Notes: a model not told the origin generated them from the letters alone. A DNA stretch of 64,000 nt from Saccharomycopsis crataegensis (GCF_037102585.1 NW_027043819.1:1984001-2048000); one strand, 5' to 3'. Shown: positions 9,874 through 21,149, numbered from the stretch's first letter. Program-made: numbers and translations.

Positions 9874-9997
9874 AGATCAAAATACGAACTATCTTGGATA
9901 AACCATTATAATAAATAAATGATTACAGCTTTGTAATGGATCTGTGGACCCACTGGTGCGGTGCACGGGGTGTTACTGCACCAGAGAAAAAGGGGGT

Positions 9998-10040
9998 GCG
10001 ATGAGTAGAAAATTGCACAAAAAAAAAAAAATTTTTTTCA
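9998..10040. promoter_or_regulatory. PAC motif followed by an RRPE-like tract before KRR1
   Basis: GCGATGAG at 9998-10005 is an exact PAC element. It is followed by an A-run into T-run ending in TTTCA at 10028-10040, close to the RRPE consensus (TGAAAAATTTT on the other strand). This pair marks ribosome-biogenesis promoters in yeasts, where PAC is bound by Dot6/Tod6 and RRPE by Stb3. It sits 75-117 bp before the KRR1 ATG, the expected place. Confidence 0.7.
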
Positions 10041-10093
10041 TTCACCTAAACTTAGAATATTATTATCATTATATCACTTTGATTGCAGGATAA

Positions 10094-11251
<1,158 letters not shown>

Positions 11252-11815
11252 GAGTGATAAATATTCAACATTTGTATCTATAATATATGACGGTTTATTA
11301 TTAGATTACTGTATATTATTCTAAGAAAACAGGTCCACACCCAGTGAAAAAGATTTTTGGATTCAGTTGCAAGCACCGGTGAGATTTGATGCATAGATAT
11401 TCTCTCAGGAACGCAATTGCTCTTCGTTATATATATATATATGCCTGTGTAATTCTTAGAAGTATATAAAAGGAAACCCCATCAAAATGCTGGAACTCCG
11501 CACTGAATAAAAATGTTGGAGTTGTCACATGCACGTTCTGGAATTTCAAAGGAAAAAACAAAAAATATAAAAAAAAAGGGCGTAACTTCCCCATTTTCCC
11601 TTGTTCTCATTCCAATCAAAATTTATCTTACTTAAATTATAACATCAGGCAATTGTTGTTGAGTCTAGAAAAGATATATTATTGGAATTATACCAATTTC
11701 CGTTTATTTTTAAATTCCTTTGGCCACCAATTTCACTGTCGTGTCCTTGTTTGCAAATATCTTCTATTTCCAAAGTAGCAAATTTCTATTTTCATACAAA
11801 ACTTTCCCCACAACG
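11252..11815 (+). promoter_or_regulatory. KRR1 3' region and CHO1 promoter with a candidate UAS-INO
   Basis: A 564-bp spacer. TTGTCACATG at 11522-11531 matches 8 of 10 positions of the inositol/choline-responsive element (ATTTCACATG on this strand; core CACATG). It lies about 285 bp before the CHO1 ATG, and CHO1 is a classic Ino2/Ino4 target in S. cerevisiae. Alternating TA runs near 11430-11450 and 11463 could be TATA elements. No RNA gene is seen. Confidence 0.45.
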
Positions 11816-12640
11816 ATGCCTTCTCAAGAACAAATTCCAATTTCCTCCGCTCTTGATGAAGACATAGCCTCTTCTTCTGCAATTGAGGAAGTCGAAGGAA
11901 TGGACGATGAATTGAGACCAACTTTGTTAAAAAGATCCTCCTCTTTGTTTTCATTGTCCCAGGGTCCTCCTTTACCGCCTCCAAATGAGAGTGATTACAT
12001 TGGTTTCTTCAATGACACTAGACATTTCAACATGATCAGATCATTACACTTGGCTGACTTCATCACCTGTTTAAACGGTTTCTCTGGTTTCTACTCAATC
12101 ATCTCCTGTCTTAGATTCACCCTCACCAACAAGCCACATTACGTTCAAAGAGCCCATTTTTTCATCTTGTTGGGGCTTTTCTTTGACTTCTTTGATGGTA
12201 GAGTCGCAAGATTAAGAAACAGATCTTCTCTTATGGGACAGGAATTGGATTCATTGGCTGATTTGATCAGTTTTTGTGTGGCTCCAGCCTCAATTGCTTT
12301 CAGTCTTGGTATCCAAACAACCGTCGACGTTCTTCTATTAACCTTCTTCGTGCTTTGTGGCTTAACTAGATTAGCAAGATTTAACGTCACCGTTAACAAT
12401 ATTCCAAAAGACAAGGGAGGCAAATCTAAATACTTTGAAGGTTTACCAGTCCCAACCAGTTTGGCTTTAGTTGGTTTAATGGCCTACTTGGTTTATAAGG
12501 GCCAATATGAATCAGAATTAGGATTGCCTTTTGGAACTTGGTTAACAGGAAGCTTCTTTGAATTCCACCCTTTTTCTTGCTTGTTCTTTTTTCATGGCTG
12601 TATGATGATTTCTAAAAGTTTGCACGTCCCTAAGCCTTGA
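11816..12640 (+). CDS. CHO1: CHO1, CDP-diacylglycerol-serine O-phosphatidyltransferase (phosphatidylserine synthase)
   Basis: A 274-residue polytopic ER membrane enzyme that makes phosphatidylserine from CDP-diacylglycerol and serine, feeding the PE and PC branch. The CDP-alcohol phosphotransferase signature D-G-x2-A-R-x8-G-x3-D-x3-D is complete, beginning at DGRVAR and ending at LDSLAD. Several hydrophobic helices surround it (AHFFILLGLFF; VLLLTFFVLCGL; SLALVGLMAYLV). The hydrophilic N-terminus (about 80 residues) has the usual Ser-rich region. The C-terminus ends in LHVPKP, which fits yeast Cho1. The frame is open back to 11720 without an ATG, so 11816 (MPSQEQIP) is the start. Length is as expected for the family. 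Confidence 0.95.
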   Translation: MPSQEQIPISSALDEDIASSSAIEEVEGMDDELRPTLLKRSSSLFSLSQGPPLPPPNESDYIGFFNDTRHFNMIRSLHLADFITCLNGFSGFYSIISCLRFTLTNKPHYVQRAHFFILLGLFFDFFDGRVARLRNRSSLMGQELDSLADLISFCVAPASIAFSLGIQTTVDVLLLTFFVLCGLTRLARFNVTVNNIPKDKGGKSKYFEGLPVPTSLALVGLMAYLVYKGQYESELGLPFGTWLTGSFFEFHPFSCLFFFHGCMMISKSLHVPKP

Positions 12641-13163
12641 AAAATTCTTGCACTTTGCTTTCTCATGATTATTTTAATAATTTTTTTTTGTTTTATTACA
12701 CTTTTAATCAAGTATATCTATCTGTGAATATGTATATCAGGATATCTTCTCCTATAACAATAATTACACGCAATTCTCATCATGTTTTGATATTGTAAGA
12801 GATGAGCTCACAAAACTCAAGCTGTATTGGTAGGTGAAAACAATTAAGTAGAGAAATTTATATTGTTAGTAAATGGTTTCAACACACACTTATGCTATTC
12901 AAAATAAAACGAAAACTATTTTGGACTATAAATGAGAAAAAAAAAAAGCTCAAAAAGTGAAGAAGTCAAAAGAGATAAAAAAAAAATGACAATAAGAATA
13001 GTCTTAACAAAAATATATAATCATCTCCCTTTATCAAGAATAATAATCGTAATAAGCATCAGTTACGGATCAAAGAAAACAGTCAACTAAAACGTCTTTA
13101 CCAGCAAGGACTTTAAACCGCAAGAAATAGAAAAGGAAATACCACCAAATAACATTGTCCTTA
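12641..13163. other. Convergent 3' regions of CHO1 and the KIN1/2-type gene
   Basis: A 523-bp AT-rich spacer between genes that end towards each other. It holds T- and A-runs and polyadenylation-like AT blocks. I see no gene, RNA or repeat of note. Confidence 0.5.
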
Positions 13164-16100
13164 TCATAAGTTGAGGTCAGTCAATATATGATCAGCCAAT
13201 GTCTTATAGGCCCATGCGTTACCACTCAATTTTTTCAATTGAACACCAAGTAAGCTCAAAATCGGAATTTTAACAATAGATATCTCAAACCTGATTGGAT
13301 TTCTTTGAACTGGCTTGCCACTCTTGCCTTGATTGATTCTGGAAGATAAAATCATATCACTAGCACCAATCCCACTTAACGACTCTAAAGAAGCACTGGA
13401 TTCACCATCCATGGAATGATTTGGATTTGGTGAGGTTGGTGAGAAAAGGATTGGAGTCGCAGGAATCTTTGGAGTGGCTGGTTGCTTTTTAAATCCAATA
13501 CTAAACTTCCGTCTGTGGCCTTTACTACCAGTACTAATAGAAGAAACGGCATCCTTGGTGTCTGAGTGAGAAGAGTTATGTGAAAAATTGGATGTTGAAA
13601 TCTTAGTTGTGATAACATTATCTCCCTCAACGGCAGTGTTATTACTATTAGTAGTTGATGCATTATGTGAGCCTGTAAGAGCCTGTTCTTTCTTATTAAG
13701 GAAAGTGCAGACAAAGCCACCCTTCACTTCTAAGAAATCCACACCAAGCTTCTCCAAGCTGTTGATAATACTTTGTCTGATAACGGCTGGTGGCTTGGTA
13801 GAGGTAGTTTGTACACTGAAAAAACCTTTAAGATATAAAGTTTTGGCGAATTCAATGGAAGGCATTGATCCAGGTTCGGCATTTTTGGCCCTTTCCACAA
13901 TAGTTGCTTCCGAAAGCGGTTGTTTTTCGCCGCCATAGTTTTGATGAACAAGTTCACCATAAAGATTATCATTAATTTGTGGCAATGGAGGAACAATTTC
14001 TTGAAATCCGGTGGACTTCTTGTAACCAATAGACTTAGATCTACCATGCCCAACAGATTTAGCCCTCATAGTTGAAGCTCCATTCTTGTTTGCCGAACTT
14101 GGTGCACCATTGTAATTAAACTTATTAATATTGTCAGTATTATTGGCGGTCTCATTCATTGCAGCGTCATCATAAGAATTATCAGTAGCAGAGGTGATAG
14201 TATCTTTCCCACTTCTATTATTAGGTCCAGAATTCTCAGCGTAGGTAGCTGCAGACGCACTAACAGCTCTATTGTGGCCGGCCCTAGGTTTTCTTTGGCC
14301 TCTCTTTGGCATGTCATTGACAATACCTTCATCAGTTCCTCCAACAAGTCTCAAGGAGCCACTCTTATGGAGACGGGGTTGGCTACTGCTTTCAACAGTG
14401 TGGCCATTATCAACATTTTTAGAGACACCGTCATTGCCCCTAGCAGCAGCAGCGGCAGCAGCTTTATCATAGTTGTAAGAAATAATATTTGGTAAGTTTG
14501 GGAGCGGTGGCACTGCACTATCCGGAACATAACTTTGGTGCTGACTGTTGTTCTTGCTTCCCGTCCGACGGTGACCGCTCAATCTTCTAAACAAGCCATT
14601 TATGCCTGAACCCTTATTTTCATCATCACCACTAGGACCATTATTGATGGATTTCGCTCTCTTTGGCGATAGCTGTTGCTCTGGAATTACGGCTGAAAGT
14701 GGAGGTATATCAAGATTTCCTGGTTTCTTGGTACTGAGGATTTCATCATCATTGTTTCTCAAAGTGTGAGCAGCTTCTGGGAAAGATAACACTTCATCCA
14801 AATTCTGTGATTGTTTAGGACTACCCAAGGCTTTATCATAACCACTATTAGTTGTTGGCGATTCACGGATCTCCGGAACATTCTGTAATTGTTCACCATG
14901 ATCCACAGCAATTCTTTGAGATTCCTGGCCTTCCAATTTCTGTTGTCTCAAGTGCCCTTCCTGTGGATTCATCTGAGCCTGTAATTCTGCCTGTTTTTGT
15001 TCATGCGATGAGCTGCTAAACTTTTCTTGGAATGGAGAAGTTACTTGCTCTTGATGGGCCATCTCCTTAGCTAGCTGTCTCTTTTTCATTTCATCAACCA
15101 AGTAATATATACTTATCAATGGATGTATCCCATTGGTTGGATCTGGAAAATGTGGGTCGCTATAATCTTGTAAAGATCTTGGGATACCACTGGCTGTGAA
15201 TTTCGCATTCTTTTCATACCATTTTTGAGCACAAAGGGCATACTCTGGAGAGCCCAAAATTTTGGTTAATTCTCGGGCGGTATTTTCCACAGTTCCTAAT
15301 TCTAATTTCTCAATTTCTTTCAAAACTTCAGGGTTTAAAGGCAATTCCAATGGGATACGGTAAGGAACATATGAGTGAGGTCTTGAATCATAGTTCTTGT
15401 TCATCCATGGATGGTTGATGATTTCTTTCAAACTGGCTCTTTTCTTTGGATTAACAACAAGCATTCTAGATAATAAATCCACGCATTCTTGGGATAACGA
15501 GGATGGATATTCGACATTACCTTTTTTGATTTTCTCGTGCAAGACACTTACTGACTGGTCATCGAATGGGACCTTACCACAAACCAAGACAAATAAGACC
15601 ACTCCAAAGGACCAGACATCCACTTCAGGGCCGATATAAGGGTGGGCAGATAAAAGTTCTGGTGCAGCAAAATACAAGGATCCACAATAAGTTTTTAGCA
15701 ATTTGTGATAATCAAACAAATTACTCAACCCAAAATCGATAATCTTTATATCCCCAGTTTTACTGATCATAATATTTTCAATCTTCAAATCTCTGTGGAC
15801 AACGTTATTTCTGTGACAATAATCCAATGAAGAGGCAATTCCTCTAGCAAATTTTCTGGCATGACGTTCCCTTAACGAGCCGTGTGAAACGATGTAATCT
15901 AACATTTGACCCCCTGAAACAAATTCAAACAACATATAATAGTGGTTCGTCATCGGGATCATTTCATATAATCTACAAATATATGGGTGGTACAACAATT
16001 TGCCCAACGCAGCTTCTCTAATGGTTCTCTTATCTCTAGCCACCTCTTTCTCGAATTCTTTCATTCTTTTTTGATGTTCGGCATTATCTGCTGGGGGAGG

Positions 16101-16805
16101 ATCATTGGCATGGGCCCTTTGATATAATTTGGCAGCTCTTGGGACAATTTTCACTGCACAAATCTCCTGAGTACGACGATGTCTAGCTTCTTTAACCTTA
16201 CCCATTGATCCAGCACCAATAGTTCTGATAAAGTCCCAGTCACCAATGGCCCTACGATGAAACTGTGGAGGTTGTTGTTGTTGTTGTTCACCATGGCGAT
16301 GCGAAGAGTGTTGATGATTATGATTATTACCATTGGTATTTGGTGGAGATGAGGTCTTACTACTCCCACTTTGGTTCGTTTGATGTCTTGATTGCTGTTG
16401 TTGTTGTGCTTCACTCGGATTATAAGGTTGTGACTTTTGATCGATGACTGGGTTTGCGGTTTGCGTGTTCAAAGGTTCTAACTTTGGAACATTTTTGCTT
16501 TTCGGTGGTTCCTGCAAAGGAAATATATTTTGGGTAGTATATTGTTGAGGAGGGCTTGGGAAATAATTAGGCATAGAGTAATCATGACCAGAGAGTGTTT
16601 CTGTTTGCGGAACCGGTGGTGATCCAATTTCGACGTACTGTGGCTTTTGCGGATCATTGACCGATAACCTAGATGACGCATTCTTGAGCATTCTTGGAGT
16701 TGCTGGGACCCTTGAAGTAGGTGAAGCAACAGTAGTGGCTCTTTTTCTATTTCCTGGTTCCACAGGGGAAGCGAATTGAGGGTTGTAGCTATTGTCGTGT
16801 TCCAT
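13164..16805 (-). CDS. KIN2: Kin1/Kin2-type Ser/Thr kinase (MARK/PAR-1 family) with KA1 domain
   Basis: A 1213-residue kinase of the yeast Kin1/Kin2 (PAR-1/MARK) family, which acts at the plasma membrane on exocytosis and polarity. The kinase domain spans about residues 191-480: glycine loop IGAGSMGKV, catalytic Lys in CAVKIV (about 219), HRDLKIEN (337), DFGLSN (357) and APELL (381). The N-terminal 190 residues are rich in Pro, Gln, Asn and His. The long linker (500-1150) is low complexity with basic patches. The last ~45 residues (FEISIVKIPI to ADHILTDLNL) form a KA1 domain, which binds acidic phospholipids. Only one such gene is expected outside the whole-genome-duplication clade, so the KIN1/KIN2 choice of symbol is conventional. 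Start at 16805 (MEHDNSYN). Confidence 0.9.
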   Translation of the reverse strand: MEHDNSYNPQFASPVEPGNRKRATTVASPTSRVPATPRMLKNASSRLSVNDPQKPQYVEIGSPPVPQTETLSGHDYSMPNYFPSPPQQYTTQNIFPLQEPPKSKNVPKLEPLNTQTANPVIDQKSQPYNPSEAQQQQQSRHQTNQSGSSKTSSPPNTNGNNHNHQHSSHRHGEQQQQQPPQFHRRAIGDWDFIRTIGAGSMGKVKEARHRRTQEICAVKIVPRAAKLYQRAHANDPPPADNAEHQKRMKEFEKEVARDKRTIREAALGKLLYHPYICRLYEMIPMTNHYYMLFEFVSGGQMLDYIVSHGSLRERHARKFARGIASSLDYCHRNNVVHRDLKIENIMISKTGDIKIIDFGLSNLFDYHKLLKTYCGSLYFAAPELLSAHPYIGPEVDVWSFGVVLFVLVCGKVPFDDQSVSVLHEKIKKGNVEYPSSLSQECVDLLSRMLVVNPKKRASLKEIINHPWMNKNYDSRPHSYVPYRIPLELPLNPEVLKEIEKLELGTVENTARELTKILGSPEYALCAQKWYEKNAKFTASGIPRSLQDYSDPHFPDPTNGIHPLISIYYLVDEMKKRQLAKEMAHQEQVTSPFQEKFSSSSHEQKQAELQAQMNPQEGHLRQQKLEGQESQRIAVDHGEQLQNVPEIRESPTTNSGYDKALGSPKQSQNLDEVLSFPEAAHTLRNNDDEILSTKKPGNLDIPPLSAVIPEQQLSPKRAKSINNGPSGDDENKGSGINGLFRRLSGHRRTGSKNNSQHQSYVPDSAVPPLPNLPNIISYNYDKAAAAAAARGNDGVSKNVDNGHTVESSSQPRLHKSGSLRLVGGTDEGIVNDMPKRGQRKPRAGHNRAVSASAATYAENSGPNNRSGKDTITSATDNSYDDAAMNETANNTDNINKFNYNGAPSSANKNGASTMRAKSVGHGRSKSIGYKKSTGFQEIVPPLPQINDNLYGELVHQNYGGEKQPLSEATIVERAKNAEPGSMPSIEFAKTLYLKGFFSVQTTSTKPPAVIRQSIINSLEKLGVDFLEVKGGFVCTFLNKKEQALTGSHNASTTNSNNTAVEGDNVITTKISTSNFSHNSSHSDTKDAVSSISTGSKGHRRKFSIGFKKQPATPKIPATPILFSPTSPNPNHSMDGESSASLESLSGIGASDMILSSRINQGKSGKPVQRNPIRFEISIVKIPILSLLGVQLKKLSGNAWAYKTLADHILTDLNL

Positions 16806-17410
16806 TGTTAACAGTTGGCAAAAATCAATCAGCTAAAAATATACATCAAATTTTTTGACAGATGAAGAGTCTTGAATCACTAAAAATTATCGGTGATTGC
16901 AGATAACGCCAACAATATATCAACTAGAGCAAGTAAATCAGCTACCTTTGATATAATTGGACCTTGAATCTGAACTTTTCTTGATTCTGGGTGCTTTAAC
17001 TTCTGTCTACTCAACTGTAGTTCGCCTCGTTTGTGCCACTGGAGACGTTTAAGATTTGAGTACGATAAGTATAAGGAGCTGTATTGGCGCGAGAAATTGA
17101 GCACTTTCCTTTAGACACTGAATAGTGGATACTGTTCCAGTGTTCTAATTTCGCTAATCGAAAGTGTGTGATTCGCGGATAATTGCAATTGGAATCTCAA
17201 ACAATGTGTTTGTGACTTCGAATGCGAGTTGTTGTTATTTTTTTTTTTTCAGTAGCAATTGACGTTTCTGGAAAGGGATAGACAGACGTGTCACGTGTAG
17301 CAGGGTTCTGCACCCCTGTTACAGCCCACTAGACGAGGTTAATTACAATTTATAAACACGTAGAATGTATATATTAATCGTTGATTCTTATTGGAGATTG
17401 CAAGTATTGT
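16806..17410 (-). promoter_or_regulatory. KIN1/2-type gene promoter and PMT 3' region
   Basis: A 605-bp spacer. It includes CACGTG at 17292-17297 in a TCACGTGT context and a T-run near 17240. No RNA gene is evident. Confidence 0.4.
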
Positions 17411-19726
17411 TCAATGTGGAATTCCATAAATCTCTGCCCTGTACCTCATGGAGGAAGAGATAACGTACAATGCAAATATTGAGACGATTCCGTAGGAAAC
17501 CTTGCTTTTTTGCAATAGAAGTTGAAATGTTTGTCCTAATATCAAGAACAAGAAGAAATATGCTGACAAGTAATTATGAGACATATAGGTATTCCCCAAA
17601 AGCAAGAATGGTGCGTAATGGAAAACCCAACCCAAAATAAAGTCGAGCACGTAATGATTGAACCTTAGAGTGGCAAGCTTTTCCTTGACCTCCTGAAGGG
17701 TTAATTTAGAAGAGTCTCTCTCCGATTTTAGTTGAGCACTGGATAGAAGCATATTACCATACCATTTCAAATTGATGATGAGCAGTGCCACATTTAACAC
17801 AATAAAGATTGCTATTATAGCAAGACCAGCATACTGGACAATCAAACTTGTAAAGAACCTCAAATTGATTGAATGAGGCTTCTGGAAAAATAAAAGAGAG
17901 TTGTCACTCACGAGCCATTCCTCAGGTGATGTCATGGTTGGAACATCTCCAATAAACATATTGCGGTTCTTAGCATATTTTACCACCGATTCGCAGTATT
18001 CAATGAATTTTTCTAGCATGTTCAATTTATGAATTTTGACTCTAGACTGTTCCACATTGTTATCGAGTAATGGATGGGAGTTCTTCTCAACGTAAAATAA
18101 GGATTTGGTCTTAGAAGCTTCTTTAACGCAAACAACTTCTTGTTGATTGGACCCCCAATCTGGCAAGGTAATATCATGAGACAATAAATGGCACTTATGA
18201 GCTCTGTTCCAAAGCTTGAAGACTGAGCCAATAGGATGGATAATACTATCGCCAGGAGCATTGTCGATTCTATAATCAGAATGATTGATCTCATAACTAA
18301 TGGACCAAGTATCCTCACTATCAGATTGGTAATCTTCACCGCCTTTAGCACTGACTTCATAATGATATTCTTGTTCAGAAACTGGACCTCTGATATCACT
18401 GACGTGTAAATACTTTCCAGTGGTAGCATGTTTCAATCTGATAATTTGGCCTTCAGAAACAAATTTTTTTTTCGAATATAGATCAGCGTTCAATTTTTTT
18501 GACTTATATTCAATAATCCATTCGTTGTTCTCGTCCCTAAAGTTATAGAGCGTAACTTGTTGCCCGTGAGATCCTGAGGAATAATTTTTCTCGTGAGAAT
18601 GTAAATAGCCACCAAGAGATTCTAAATGGCGAATTGTAACTCTACTACCATAGAGAATATTTAAAGGAATATCACCGAACTCCTTATCCTTCGCGACTCC
18701 TAAATCGTTTCCCAACAAATTACCTTGGAAAGTAGTACTCATCAATGAGTAACCTTGATCATCATGAACAGAATTGACCTTTGATAATAACCGCAAGCTT
18801 AAAATATTGATCGAAAAAAATATGGCTAATGGGACGATTATCACAAAAAAAAATTGTGCGAATAAGTATTTTATTAAGAACCGTGGCTGTTGGCTTTTAA
18901 GGGTTAAATCACCCATAACGAGCCATGTTTTTTTCAATTGCAAAGCCAAAATCCACCCAAGGGTTAAGAATCCCGTGTATTTGATTGAGCAGGTGATTCC
19001 CAATCCCAATCCCAATAAATAAAAGAGCTTGAACCATGATCTGGAGAAAATACTCAATTGACCAAGTTTCACATAGCATAAAGTGACAAAACAGATTGAA
19101 CTAATCAAGAAAGGTTCAATAACAAAAACTTTAGAGATAACAATATTTGCAGGATCAAGTAACAAGAGAATGCTTGCGGCAAGAGATGTATATAAGGCAC
19201 AACCAGCCATCTTCAATGTGAAGTATGTCATAAAGACCGTGAAAATCCCTTGGAGACAAGTGACAAATCTTAACAACAAAAATGGAAAATCTGGAGGAAA
19301 TTCTGGAGAATTCTCAAATTCTGAAAGATTCCCATCAAATCCGAATATTGATACCACAAATGCAAACACCATTTTCACTAATGGAGGATATAAGTCAATA
19401 TAGAATTGATTTTGCAAATAATTCACAATTCCAATCACACTGCTCTTCTCTTTAAAAGTCATTTTTGGGGGAAAATCGAGTTTATACATTCTGGCAAATA
19501 GCGACAATAGTAATAATATCCCCAAGTTTATCAAGTCCTTTGTGTTAATCGTAAATGGCACGTTTTTCAAAGTTGATAAATAAAAAGGTCTTGGGAACTC
19601 ATCTTTATACTGCAATTCGAAATGTCTCAATTCTTCAATCAACCTTTGTTTTTCTGCAGTATCACCTTTGGTCAGATTTTTCGTTACCGAAGACCCTTGC
19701 TTCTTTGATTTCTTCGTGGAGCCCAT
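17411..19726 (-). CDS. Divergent protein O-mannosyltransferase (PMT family, MIR domain)
   Basis: A 771-residue ER membrane protein with the PMT architecture. The cytosolic N-terminus (~60 residues) is followed by a multi-helix GT39 domain, then a lumenal MIR domain (about residues 330-520; GSRVTIRH, GGYLHSH, GSHGQQVTLY, DENNEW). The C-terminal helices carry a cytosolic loop. PMTs transfer mannose from dolichol-P-mannose to Ser/Thr in the ER lumen. The first lumenal loop is degenerate. Where active PMTs have F-D-E (the catalytic Asp-Glu pair), residues 91-94 read F-K-E-K, so Asp is replaced by Lys. The usual D-L/V-H-P-P motif is DLYPP (111-115). It could be a regulatory or partner subunit, or a highly diverged Pmt5/Pmt6-type member; I do not assign a subfamily. 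Confidence 0.85.
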   Translation of the reverse strand: MGSTKKSKKQGSSVTKNLTKGDTAEKQRLIEELRHFELQYKDEFPRPFYLSTLKNVPFTINTKDLINLGILLLLSLFARMYKLDFPPKMTFKEKSSVIGIVNYLQNQFYIDLYPPLVKMVFAFVVSIFGFDGNLSEFENSPEFPPDFPFLLLRFVTCLQGIFTVFMTYFTLKMAGCALYTSLAASILLLLDPANIVISKVFVIEPFLISSICFVTLCYVKLGQLSIFSRSWFKLFYLLGLGLGITCSIKYTGFLTLGWILALQLKKTWLVMGDLTLKSQQPRFLIKYLFAQFFFVIIVPLAIFFSINILSLRLLSKVNSVHDDQGYSLMSTTFQGNLLGNDLGVAKDKEFGDIPLNILYGSRVTIRHLESLGGYLHSHEKNYSSGSHGQQVTLYNFRDENNEWIIEYKSKKLNADLYSKKKFVSEGQIIRLKHATTGKYLHVSDIRGPVSEQEYHYEVSAKGGEDYQSDSEDTWSISYEINHSDYRIDNAPGDSIIHPIGSVFKLWNRAHKCHLLSHDITLPDWGSNQQEVVCVKEASKTKSLFYVEKNSHPLLDNNVEQSRVKIHKLNMLEKFIEYCESVVKYAKNRNMFIGDVPTMTSPEEWLVSDNSLLFFQKPHSINLRFFTSLIVQYAGLAIIAIFIVLNVALLIINLKWYGNMLLSSAQLKSERDSSKLTLQEVKEKLATLRFNHYVLDFILGWVFHYAPFLLLGNTYMSHNYLSAYFFLFLILGQTFQLLLQKSKVSYGIVSIFALYVISSSMRYRAEIYGIPH

Positions 19727-19949
19727 GGCACAGTATAATGTGTCTGGAAAGTTGATCTAACCTTTATGATCTGCCAAAGTTTCACTTTCCTTGAAGTGTT
19801 CAAAAAACGCATACTGGGTATGAGCCCGGTATGCACAATAATAGTAAACAGTGACACTTGCAATCTCCTGGAAGATCTACATGTTCTCGAGGGGTTTTTA
19901 TTGTGCTGTGAGGAAATTGAGGGAAACTGAAAAGTTAAATGAGTGAAAA

Positions 19950-21149
19950 ATGATGTCCAGACAGAAGATCTTCAAATCCCTTCAAAAGCAAATACGACTC
20001 TTTTCTCTGACATCCGTTTCGAATGCCGATTATTCCCATGTGGTTATTGGTGGTGGGGCGGTGGGGATTGCAATAGCCGGTGAATTATCAAAGCGTCAGG
20101 ACAATAATGTTCTAATCATTGAAAAAAACGATAAATTAGGTCAAGAAACGTCTTCTAGAAACTCTGAGGTTATTCACGCTGGTTTATACTACCCAATTGA
20201 CTCTCTCAAGACCAAACTTTGTATAGAAGGTAGTAGACTCATTTATGATGAGGCATCGAGAGCAGGAGTTCAAATGTCCAAAGTTGGGAAATGGATAGTT
20301 GCTCAAAATGACATTGAAGATGCGTACCTTGAGGGCCTACACAGTGCTTGCAGTCATAAAGGTATTCAGACTGAGTTTCTCTCATTACATGACGCCAAGT
20401 ACATCGAACCGGCCATCGTTGCCAATCGTTCTATCTTGAATTCGCCAAACAGTGGAATTGTCAGCGCTCATTCCCTCATGGACTATCTTTATAGTATATT
20501 TCAAGACAATGGTGGTGATCTTGCAGTCAATTCTGAAGTTCTTGGACTTTCAACTGTTAATAAAAATGACGGATCTGATGGGTATGAAATTCAGGCCAAA
20601 GATACTGTGACTGGTGAAGAAATAACTATCACTTCAGATGTGGTGATCAATTCTGCTGGGTTATATTCCGATAAAATTTCTAATATGTTACTACCTGAAG
20701 ATCGTCATGTTAAGTATACTTATGCAAAGGGAAATTATTTTACTCTAACTAGAAGCCATTTGCCAGTGAAAAGACTTATATACCCAACACCAATCAAGGG
20801 TCTCAAGGGTTTAGGAACTCATTTGACAATTTCTTTAGATGGTCAGATAAAGTTTGGTCCTGATCATGAAATCGTCTCTGAAATCGACTACTCTCCCAAT
20901 TCAAGCAATATTCCAAAGGCATACGAGCAAATCATTAAGTATTATCCAGGTATACTACAGGAAGATCTTGTTGCTTCTTACTCAGGAATTAGACCTCAGT
21001 TGCCAAACCCTAAAGGAGAATTCCAGGACTTTATAATTAGAAAGGAGGAGGGATATACAGGTTTCATCAATTTGTTGAATATTGATAGTCCTGGGTTGAC
21101 AAGTAGTATGGCCATCGGCAAATATGTTCGCGATTTATTATACAAATGA
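19950..21149 (+). CDS. FAD-dependent oxidoreductase, L-2-hydroxyglutarate dehydrogenase-like
   Basis: A 399-residue DAO-family flavoprotein most like L-2-hydroxyglutarate dehydrogenase, which repairs the side product L-2-hydroxyglutarate to 2-oxoglutarate using FAD. The dinucleotide-binding motif is VVIGGGAVGIAIAGEL (residues ~31-46), followed at the strand end by IIEKND. The family motif SSRNSEVIHAGLYY, which lies near the flavin, is present, and the C-terminal part has SYSGIRPQLP and SPGLTSSMAIG. The first ~25 residues (MMSRQKIFKSLQKQIRLFSLTSV) are basic, amphipathic and free of acidic residues. This suggests mitochondrial import, as for animal L2HGDH. S. cerevisiae has no close counterpart that I know of. 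Two ATGs in tandem (19950, 19953) make the exact start uncertain by one residue. Confidence 0.8.
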   Translation: MMSRQKIFKSLQKQIRLFSLTSVSNADYSHVVIGGGAVGIAIAGELSKRQDNNVLIIEKNDKLGQETSSRNSEVIHAGLYYPIDSLKTKLCIEGSRLIYDEASRAGVQMSKVGKWIVAQNDIEDAYLEGLHSACSHKGIQTEFLSLHDAKYIEPAIVANRSILNSPNSGIVSAHSLMDYLYSIFQDNGGDLAVNSEVLGLSTVNKNDGSDGYEIQAKDTVTGEEITITSDVVINSAGLYSDKISNMLLPEDRHVKYTYAKGNYFTLTRSHLPVKRLIYPTPIKGLKGLGTHLTISLDGQIKFGPDHEIVSEIDYSPNSSNIPKAYEQIIKYYPGILQEDLVASYSGIRPQLPNPKGEFQDFIIRKEEGYTGFINLLNIDSPGLTSSMAIGKYVRDLLYK

